64,000 nt of DNA from Phlebotomus papatasi (lineage: Eukaryota > Arthropoda > Insecta > Diptera > Psychodidae): contig NC_077222.1 of NCBI RefSeq assembly GCF_024763615.1, positions 72,602,001 through 72,666,000 on the forward strand, given 5' to 3'. Position numbers and translations under genes: made by a program. The first letter of the stretch is position 1. Every line of letters begins with the position of its first letter. The notes under the pieces were generated by a model. It saw only the letters and a list, made by a program, of their open reading frames with translations, did no database searches and had not been told where the DNA came from. Positions 56,041 to 64,000 of this stretch are shown piece by piece.

Positions 56041-57251
56041 ATGCATATGATTTTGCTAGTTGCTAGAGGTGCGCGATAGTAGATGAAATTTAATTCAATT
56101 GAAAACTGTCTTGTAGCTCAGTTTTTTGAAAGAGATTGCAAGAAAAAAAGTTTGAGATAAAAAAAATTATAGAATTAACAAAATGTTGAAAAGAAAAATT
56201 ATTTAAAGCCAGAAACAAAAGTCAACAAATGACATTTTTGACTATTTTCTCTTATTAAAATACCATTTAAAAAAGAAAAGAAACAGGTAAAACAAAGTGT
56301 TTTTTAAATATAATAAAAAAGTGAGAAAGTTACTAATATAGAACATTTTTATTCGGAGATTTTGATGAAGGCGCAAAAAGGCAAAAAATATATGAGGGGA
56401 GACAAAACCCACCAAGATAAAATTATAAAAATTAATTAATTGCGGTGCATAAAACACGATAAAAATTAATGAAAAAAAATCTGTCTCTGCTACTGAAACC
56501 ACCAGTTCCATTTATAAACAAGAGAAAACAGCCCGAAAAAAAACAAGAAATTCTTCTGTATAACAAAATGCAACAAAACGCACGTTAACGAAAATAATAA
56601 GTGTCAGGATAACAGTATCCAATAAAAAGAAATTAACTCTGTAACGTACAATAAAAGAAACACGTAATTAAAAAACAAATACCATTTTAAACTACTTAAT
56701 TAAATGTGAAAGAATTAACAAAAGAAAACAAAATGTGTAAATAGAACAAAAAAAGCTCACATTTTAAATAGAATTGTCTCGTTGTCCCTTTGAACCCAAA
56801 GTGGTTTAACCAATGAATGGAATAAATGAAAAGAAAAAAAAAACAAACAAATAATAAGCAACACATAATTTTCTTTGTTTTATAAACATGCATTTAACAT
56901 TTCAATAATGGGGTTCGCACAATTATTTTTGGTAAGCAAAATTACTTTAAACTTTGTCAATGTGACTGAAGGAAATCAACTTCTAGATTTAGTTCATTCT
57001 TGATCAATAATCATTTTTTTAATAAAAAAAGTTAAGGCGATTAATTAAAATGGTGAACAAGTAAGGTCAGTGAGTGGACTCTTAATGGCTCGGCTGGTCG
57101 ATGCTGATTAATCGTTCTCATTGGCTGATCTCGCCGATTAATCTCCATGATCGACTGATCAGCAGCCATAGTAAACCGTCAGTGGAAAACTCATTTACCC
57201 CTCGAGATTTATTTAGATTTTTATATTAAGTATATTATTTTTAGTATTATG

Positions 57252-59018
57252 ACCAGCGCACAATAACTTTTGTTTGTAAACATGTTTTCAAAATTTTCCA
57301 TGAGAATGAGGGAGATGACTAGATCTAGATCTCACTCACTCTCATTGAAATGTCAAAAACATGTTCACAAAACAAAAGTTATTGTGAGTTGGGCATGATG
57401 CCCAAGGAATGCAGAATCGTTGTTTTTCATTTTGTTTTTCCCAGTTTATTTTGGAATCTTTGTCTTCGGTAATTTTTGATTTTTTAGAAACTTTGTCTTA
57501 AAAGATCGTGTCTTTCATACACTTTGTACAAGCATCGGAAAATTTTTGTCTGTCATAAATTTTGCATAAATATTTTTTATAACTTCCTAAAAATTTTTCT
57601 TTGCTCCAAATAATGAAACTAAAAGCTTCCCAAAACACAGAAAATTTCCCTTTTGCCTCAAATGACGAAACTAAAAACTTCAAAAAACACCGTTGTAATT
57701 TCATTATTTTATTTAATAAAATATATTTGTGTAAAAATTTGCAAAACAAGATTTCCAAACTTTCCAAAAAACAAAGATTACCGAAGACAAGAATTCCAAA
57801 GTCAAACTGGGAAAAACAAAAGTGTAAGAAACAAAATGGAAAAAACAAAGATTCCGCAAACCTATGCCCAACGCACAGTAACTTTTGTTTTGTGAACATG
57901 TTTTTGATATTTCAATAAAAGCGAATGAAATTTAGATCCAGTAATCTCAACCACTCTCTCATAGAAAATGTTGAAAACATGTTTACAAACAAAAATTATT
58001 GTGCGATGATCGTTAGATGAAGTCTTAAAAATATTTGCTAATGCCGCTCACTCCTTGTTTTCATTCTACACAGTGTTTTCGAAACTGCCTTTGAGAGCGG
58101 GATGACTAGATTTAGATCTCTTTCACTCTTATTAAAATATCAAAAACATGTTAACACAACTAAAATTAGCGGTGGGCACTAAGCGTAGCTTACAATAACA
58201 ATGTTTTTTAAACATGTTTTGAAACTTCAATGAGAGTGAAAGGGATTTAAATCTAGTCATCCCACTCATTCTCAAAGGAAACTTTGAAAACGTGTTTACA
58301 AACACAAGTTATTGTGCGCTGGTCATAAGAATCACACACAACACATAAAATTTTTTTTGTTAACATGTTTCTGAAATTACCTATAATGCCCAACGCACAA
58401 TAACTTTTGTTTGTAAACATGTTTTGGCATTTCAATGAGAGCGAGTGAGATCTAGGTCTAGTCATCTCTTTCACTCTCAAAGGCAATTATGAAAACATGT
58501 TTACAAACAAAAGTTATTGTGCGCTAGTCATAATGCTCAACGCACAATAACTTTTGTTTATAAACATGTTTACAAAATTCACCATGAGAGTGAGCGAAAT
58601 GACTAGATGTAGGCTTCACTCAGTCTCATTTAAATGCCAAAAACATGTTTACAAAACAAAATTTATTGTGCGATGGACGTAAGGGTGATCAAGATGACTA
58701 GATATAGATTTCATTCACTTTCACTGAAATATCAAAAATATATTTACAAAACAAAAATTACTGTGCATTGAGTATCACAGTACAATCAAATTCTACTCCT
58801 TAAAATGCTTAATGACCAGCGCACAATAACTTTTGTTTGTAAACATGTTTTCAAAATTTTCCATGAGAATGAGCGAGATAACTAGATCTAGATCTCACTC
58901 ACTCTCATTGAAATGTCAAGAACATGTTTACTAAACAAAAGTTATTGTGCGCTGGGCATAATAAATACACCTTTAAAAACATGTTTGCAAAACAAAGGTA
59001 ATTGTGCGTTGCTCATAA
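57252..59018. repeat. Array of about 148-bp palindromic units (F11)
   Basis: Units at 57252-57396, 57863-58012, about 58060-58180 (worn), 58186-58326, 58387-58532, 58533-58678 and 58812-58959, plus half units at about 58332-58386, 58680-58773 and 58968-59018. Each has arms CAGCGCACAATAACTTTTGT and TTGTAAACATG with their complements, and a centre like GACTAGATCTAGATCTCACT. Some units touch (58532/58533). The first and last full units are the most alike. Confidence 0.85.
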
Positions 59019-59555
59019 GGCGCTGCACATGAAATTTCTCGTGTAAAAAACAAACTTTTGTCCCGACCATTCAACAAAATCATGAACCAAAGTCCCTAAA
59101 AAACTTACTTAAAAAATCTAGTAAAGCTCTAGGATTGGTGCATTTCCAAAAATAATAAAGCTGAATAAATTGTTTCCTGTGGTTTGTCATGAAAGGATAA
59201 AAGAATTTAGCATAAATTTCAAAATTGAACATTTAGAGATATTAATAAGATGCCTCGTTTTTTTTTAATGTTGCAGATAGGTTAATTAGAAAAAATTGAG
59301 GTTGTGTTAATTCTAACAAAAATACATGATATACTTTAGTTTCTGAAGAAAAAAAACAAATTGAAGATTTTTAAACATTATTAAAACTTCAAAAATTAAG
59401 TGATTCAAAGATACAAACCACAAATTTGAAAGTATGATATCGATTATTATTGATTACAAATAATCGCATTAAAATTTTAATGAACAAGTGCGATAGAAGA
59501 TGACAAATTCTCGAACGTAACCAGTCACAACTGGTTAGTGTCTATTTCGTTTGTC

Positions 59556-59579
59556 AATTGCCTGGTTAACCAGGCAATT
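59556..59579. repeat. 24-bp perfect palindrome
   Basis: AATTGCCTGGTT followed by its exact reverse complement, next to a second short inverted repeat (AACCAGT/ACTGGTT, 59519-59536). Confidence 0.8.
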
Positions 59580-59994
59580 TAGCCATGGCCAAAACCAATC
59601 ACCTCCTACAACACTCCATTTTGTATGAATCCGAAACACTTTCCCTTCTTTTAAGCAGTAAGGTAAAATTATCTTTATAAATGAACCATAGTAACCAGTC
59701 AGAAAATTATTTGATTACGCTTTGTGCTCAGGTTAAGTCATTTGCAATTTCCATAACCTACAAAATAATTTTTTATCGCTAAAATTTTTCCATTTTACTA
59801 GAATTTTTAGGAGTCTCTTAAAATTGAAAATCAGGGACAAAAGTTTTTTCTTACAAGTCAAAGTTCTGTACAGAATGCCCAAAAAGAACTTGAGGAGAGA
59901 GTAAACCAAAGAAACGTCATATGTAAAATGAAAAAAAAAAATTATGAACGAGAAAAATTTAGCCTTAATTTTTATGTGAAGGATTTAAAAAAAG

Positions 59995-60014
59995 TATATA
60001 TATATATATATATA
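59995..60014. repeat. (TA)n microsatellite
   Basis: Ten uninterrupted TA units. Confidence 0.9.
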
Positions 60015-61930
60015 AAGATTGAAAGAGAGATATTTTAAAGCTCAATGAGAAAAATCAAATGTGCTTCATTCGTGAAGAAAATTTCTAAAACAGCTACAAG
60101 AGGTTAAATTGCAAAATTAGGTTATGTTCGAGATAACTAAATAATTGATTTAGAGATCAGAACTTCTAGTTTCCCATCTATATAAAAAGAGTTGAAACTT
60201 GTTATTTTGAAGCTAAATAATGAGCTAAATAATAGCTGTTGAGTACCATTCATTTTCCTCATTTTGAGGTTATGACGAAAATATTTCAACAATGTAAAAA
60301 CACTAAAAACATAACCAAACATACTTTTCCTAATTTTCACACTCTGTTTCTGTAAAATAAGATTTGAAGCAAGATTATCTTCCAGAAGAAAAATCCAAGA
60401 GTTTTAGTTATTCAATACACCATTATAGGTTACATACAACATAACCTTATTTTGCAAATTTAAGGACTCCTCGTCGAAGATTTTTCGCTGCTGGATTTGC
60501 CAAAAGAATAATCGAGAAATTCAATTCCAAACCAAAAAAAAAAACAATTTAAATAAAGCAACGAATTTCATTCTTTTTGTTTCATATTTTGTAATATTTT
60601 TCACTTTCTATTTAACTCTAATTTTTCTTCTTCAAATTGCCAAACATGTAAAGTTCCCACCTTCCAATTGGACAGAAAAAATATTTTTTTTTTATTTCTC
60701 TTTCAACAAACCCATTTTACCTCCTGAGAAAAACTTTTATAAAAAAATTATGTTGTGATCTTTTAATAATTTCTCGAGGAGGATAATTTACCATTTAAAA
60801 AAAAATCTTTCTAAAACCCACTCTCTATATGGATGTAATGTCTTAGTTTAAATAGCGGAGACAAATAACTAAATATTACTTAAAACAAATGAGAAAAAAT
60901 CTATCTAACTAAAATCCTATTACCTTTAATAAAAAGACGTAAATAAATTTTAAAAAAGGAGCCATTTAAATGAAAGTGAAAAAAACCCACAACTTATAAA
61001 ATTAAATATTAAATAAAACTTATTGTTAATTCACTAAAAAAAGGAAAAATTGTTATATTGTTATATTATTGATGATACAGAGAAGGTATTATGAAGAAAA
61101 AAAAAAAGAAAACATTTTTCCGTTTCGAAAGCGAGAATTTTCAATAAAAAAAGTCAACAGAAAAAGAAACATAAAAAAAGATTAATGATGGAAATAATTC
61201 CAATATGTATTGAATTGACGAAGAATGTGTCAGAAAAATCGCTGAAGAATATATATTAAATTATATATTCCGAAAATATATGTCTTTTCCTTTTCTCTTT
61301 TATGGGATGCCATTCACAGACAAAAGGAGGCAACATTTAACATCAATATATTGACTTTATTTCGAACTTTTTTTCTCTCCTTCCTTTACAATAACAATAC
61401 GTTAACATCACCTCTCACACCCTCCATATATGTTCTCTGGAAATGTTCGATACTCCATTAAATAACATGTTCACACGATTAAATAATAAACAGTGAATAA
61501 ATGCAAAATTGAGGCCTGATTTGACGAAAAAAGATGCACAATAAGTTCGCATTATATAAGTTCTTATACTTTTAGATAATATTCCGATTAAAATGTTCAA
61601 CACGAAGACATTGAGATTTATATAATTTTTTTCTGATCGAAAAAGACGCGTGAATTTCTTTAAATTCGTGGTATGATTTTCACCTTAATAAGTTTGCATA
61701 TGGATATTAACACTTAAATACTTCAATCTTAATGCGAAAAATCACAAAGTTGTCCCATTAATGGGCAACATTATCGCCAATAGTCGTGATTAAAAATTTT
61801 TTCAAATATTATAGCCGAAAAGGAATGAATTCGTGTATTAATTTTGAATGTTGTTAAAAAGCGCGTTTATATCGTTTGCTTGCTGAGAGAATAACCTATA
61901 GACAAGTAAGTATCATTGGACGCATTAATA

Positions 61931-62443
61931 TTAATGATTTTTCGGCAGGATCAATCCTTTAAGCATATCAAAACTATTCCCATCGGGATGAACAGATTCA
62001 GCTCGCTTACCATCAGTTTGAACCTTCAAATACCCATATTCATCAATTCCAATCACTTTGGCAGTCCTTTGGTCACCCTTCTCATCCACAATGCCCACCT
62101 CAACTCCACTGTGCAGCCAAAATTTGTAATACAGCTCATAGAAATATTCCAAACCATGTGAACCTTCCTGAACACGACGGAAAATCCTCTCAATCTCATT
62201 GAAAATCAGTGCAAGAATTTTCTCATAACGCAGCAACGGAAGTTTTCCACTAGTTTGCGTATTGAACTCCCGGATGAGATCATTGAGGCAGAGAGTGGGA
62301 TTGGAATTGTCCAGATTGATGCCACAGCCAATATTGCACACGGCCATTTGACTCTCAATAATGGATGTTGTTATTAGGCCTCCAATCTTTACTGTTCCAT
62401 TGGCGTAAATATCATTTGGCCACTTTAGGCGAATGTCCAGATC
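61931..62443 (-). CDS. Hcs: Holocarboxylase synthetase (biotin-protein ligase), last coding exon, gene partial
   Basis: This exon encodes the C-terminal 170 residues of an enzyme that activates biotin with ATP and attaches it to a lysine of biotin-dependent carboxylases (EC 6.3.4.10 class). On the minus strand the exon opens after the acceptor TGCTTCAG with DLDIRLKWPNDIY; KWPND (residues 7-11) is the family signature of the biotinyl-AMP site. KIGGLI (19-24) and NIGCGINLDN (37-46) are the next conserved blocks. The C-terminal SH3-like domain follows and the protein ends HPDGNSFDMLKGLILPKNH, as in animal holocarboxylase synthetases. The TAG/TAA-side end is at 61931. Earlier exons lie beyond base 64000. 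The gene is convergent with Nmdar1. A possible poly(A) signal (AATAAA on the minus strand) is at 61356-61361. Confidence 0.95.
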   Translation of the reverse strand, partial: DLDIRLKWPNDIYANGTVKIGGLITTSIIESQMAVCNIGCGINLDNSNPTLCLNDLIREFNTQTSGKLPLLRYEKILALIFNEIERIFRRVQEGSHGLEYFYELYYKFWLHSGVEVGIVDEKGDQRTAKVIGIDEYGYLKVQTDGKRAESVHPDGNSFDMLKGLILPKNH

Positions 62444-62488
62444 CTGAAGCAAATATTACTTTATTGTGGCTTTTTAATATATTGATTA

Positions 62489-63807
62489 GGGGAGACTGGG
62501 GCTAAAAGTCACAAATCGAATGTTTTAAAATCCAATAGCCTCCGATAGCTTCCATAGGTCTTCTTCAATGTCGTAAATTTGTTAGAATTTGAACAAGGAA
62601 TTTAAAAAATAAAAAATAACGAATTTTTTAGCCCTATTTTTGAAATATTTTCCGTGCAGAAGATATCAATTATTAGCTACTTATATTAAATTTTATGCAC
62701 TGGTGAATATTTCTCAAATTATCTGGATATTCTTTGAATACGAATCCGCTATCTATTTTAGAATTTTACAAAGATTCTTTCCTCCAGAAATCCTTTTATT
62801 AAAAACGACCACTTGGGGTAAAAAATAACAAAAGCTATGGAGCAAAAAGTACCAGAAACCGAAATTATTTCTGATGTTGGATAATGAGCTGGCGTGATGG
62901 ATATTCTGTGGGGACACTCCTGGTAATCGCCAGTGGAAATTTATTTCAACTCAAGAAGAAAAACAAATTTTCTGTCTTGCCCAGAGCTTTCGGTCCGGAT
63001 GTGGACCTTCTTCAGTGGTCGACTAGACTATGTTTTTTGATTTCCTGAAGTTCATTATTTTTGGAAAATTGGAGGATCATCACCAGCAGTAATCACTTGG
63101 GAAGGTTTTTCTACTAATAGATAATTAGTTTTCTTGTTACTTTTCTAAATTTTCTTTTTGAAATTGTGGCTTGTGATGTGATTTGATTAGGCGCTTTTTC
63201 TGACTGAAAAAGAAAATCAGGAAATCAAAAAACATAGTCTAGTCGACCACTGAAGAAGGTCCACATCCAGACCGAAAGCTCTGGGCAAGACAGAAAATTT
63301 GTTTTTCTTCTTGAGGTGAAATAAATTTCCACTGGCGATTACCGGAAGTGTCCCCACATAATTTCTGATGTCTTGTTGTTTGCATTGGTCACACGATTTG
63401 CAGTCTTTTGTGTGTTTTTTGTAAAATAGCTTAAAATGCGCTTTTCTAGCTCAGATAGAGAAAACGGTGTTTTACAAAGGTGTAGAAGAATAAATTTCCT
63501 ATGAAAATATGAAATCTAGGTATTTTACTTAAATTTACGGAATCCCGTAATAAAGCGAAACAAAATGTGATAGTATTTTATGTCTGATACTATTTGCCCC
63601 AACATTTTTGAGAATAATCACAAAATTACCTTTCAGTAAACGGCTCAATAAATATATTTCCTTACAAAATAGAAGAAAATGACTTTCACAGAGTTGTAGA
63701 GCGGTAAATTTCATATAAAACTGTGCTAATTAAAAATTTTGGAGGTGCTCGGGTAGCTTGTAAAAAAATAAAATATCCGTTTTGTGACTTTTTGCCTCAG
63801 TCTCCCC
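62489..63807 (+). mobile_element. F4 element with a nested insertion
   Basis: The ends are GGGGAGACTGGGGCTAAAAG and the complementary CTTTTTGCCTCAGTCTCCCC, flanked by TA (62487-62488, 63808-63809). It begins 46 bp upstream of the biotin ligase exon (in that gene's orientation). A fold-back element (62878-63360) interrupts it. Without that insert and its duplicated site the element would be about 825 bp. No coding capacity. Confidence 0.75.
62878..63360. mobile_element. Fold-back element with 142-bp inverted arms, nested in F4
   Basis: The left arm (62907-63048) and right arm (63217-63358) are nearly perfect reverse complements, separated by about 170 bp of unrelated AT-rich sequence. The direct repeat ATTTCTGATGT flanks the insert (62867-62877, 63361-63371), a probable 11-bp target duplication. 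Each arm contains CTGAAGA, a short GGTC/GACC helix and GAAA (plus strand 63250-63277; minus strand 63015-62988), which resembles a hammerhead ribozyme core as found in Penelope-like retroelements. That assignment is speculative. Confidence 0.6.
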
Positions 63808-64000
63808 TAATCATTTTAATCAAACTATATTCATCATAATCATTAACTTTGATTCTTTATAACAATAAATACATATATTTTTGATATTTAGAGAAAATAC
63901 AAAAACCATTATGAAAAAAACTAAACAAAAATAGAAAATTGCAATTAGGTTGAACCAGACTCATAGCGTCTTGCAATGCCATTCAGAGAATTTCTGGCAT

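Larger units (their letters stand above)
56041..61930. other. Region between convergent genes Nmdar1 and Hcs
   Basis: Very A-rich to 57050, then the palindromic array (57252-59018), an F14 fragment (about 59390-59495), a 24-bp palindrome (59556-59579) and a (TA)n run (59995-60014). From 60020 to 61350 I see only AT-rich sequence; 61350-61930 is the probable 3' UTR of the biotin ligase gene. Open frames at 57498-57918 are A-rich low-complexity products. Confidence 0.7.
62444..64000 (-). other. Hcs: Upstream intron of the biotin ligase gene (partial)
   Basis: Starts (minus strand 3' end) at the acceptor CTTCAG next to 62443. It is almost filled by the F4 element and its nested fold-back insert. 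No further coding exon is recognised up to base 64000. Confidence 0.75.

Noticed and set aside
57498..57918. Overlapping frames of 105-133 codons
   Set aside because: They are built of A/T-rich low-complexity sequence (Lys/Asn on one strand, Phe/Leu on the other) and run into a palindromic unit.
57252..59018. CRISPR array
   Set aside because: Units are interrupted palindromes of about 148 bp without short constant repeats and unique spacers, in an animal genome.
63940..64000. Penultimate exon of the biotin ligase gene on the minus strand
   Set aside because: A short frame (ARNSLNGIARRYESG) exists, but it does not resemble the expected residues before KWPND and no donor gives the required phase 0.

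Overview
This is a window of AT-rich animal nuclear DNA, almost certainly from a dipteran insect. It contains a large intron-rich gene whose protein closely resembles Drosophila NMDA receptor subunit 1, canonical GT-AG introns, and a dense load of eukaryotic transposable elements. The AT content and repeat load would suit a nematoceran fly such as a sand fly or mosquito relative, but that placement is an inference.

Layout. Bases 1-18056 show no convincing gene. They are AT-rich DNA with MITEs, two tRNA-derived SINEs (762-1039 minus, 15874-16089 plus, each with a perfect 11-bp target duplication) and dispersed repeats. Most of this stretch is probably upstream intron of the receptor gene, because the signal-peptide exon(s) were not found. 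From 18057 to 55210 (+) eight exons encode the last 907 residues of the glycine-binding NMDA receptor subunit: most of the amino-terminal domain, the whole glycine-binding domain, M1 to M4, the pore loop and the C-tail. The seven introns (about 1 to 12.4 kb) hold a dead pogo/Tigger-like transposon (19031-21013), a 5'-truncated non-LTR retrotransposon (35283-36525, minus), a second LINE relic split by a MITE (about 40110-40535), and many short non-autonomous DNA elements. From 55211 to 61930 lies the 3'-UTR and the space between two convergent genes, with an array of roughly 148-bp palindromic units (57252-59018). At 61931-62443 (-) is the last coding exon of a holocarboxylase synthetase (biotin-protein ligase) gene, whose other exons lie beyond the window. 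Its upstream intron contains a TA-flanked element that itself carries a nested fold-back insertion.

How the parts relate. The two cellular genes are functionally unrelated: a synaptic cation channel and a biotin ligase, arranged tail to tail. The more unusual content is the repeat ecology. Several short-element families are flanked by TA and share a G-rich terminus of the form GGG(G)-R-A. One of them keeps a decayed psq/CENP-B-like DNA-binding segment, which suggests pogo-type mobilisation. A separate four-copy family has perfect TTAA flanks and CCCTTTAAGG-like ends (piggyBac-like). Long palindromes inside introns would make long double-stranded segments in the receptor pre-mRNA. I found no new enzymatic or defence system. 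All boundaries were read by eye, without database searches.
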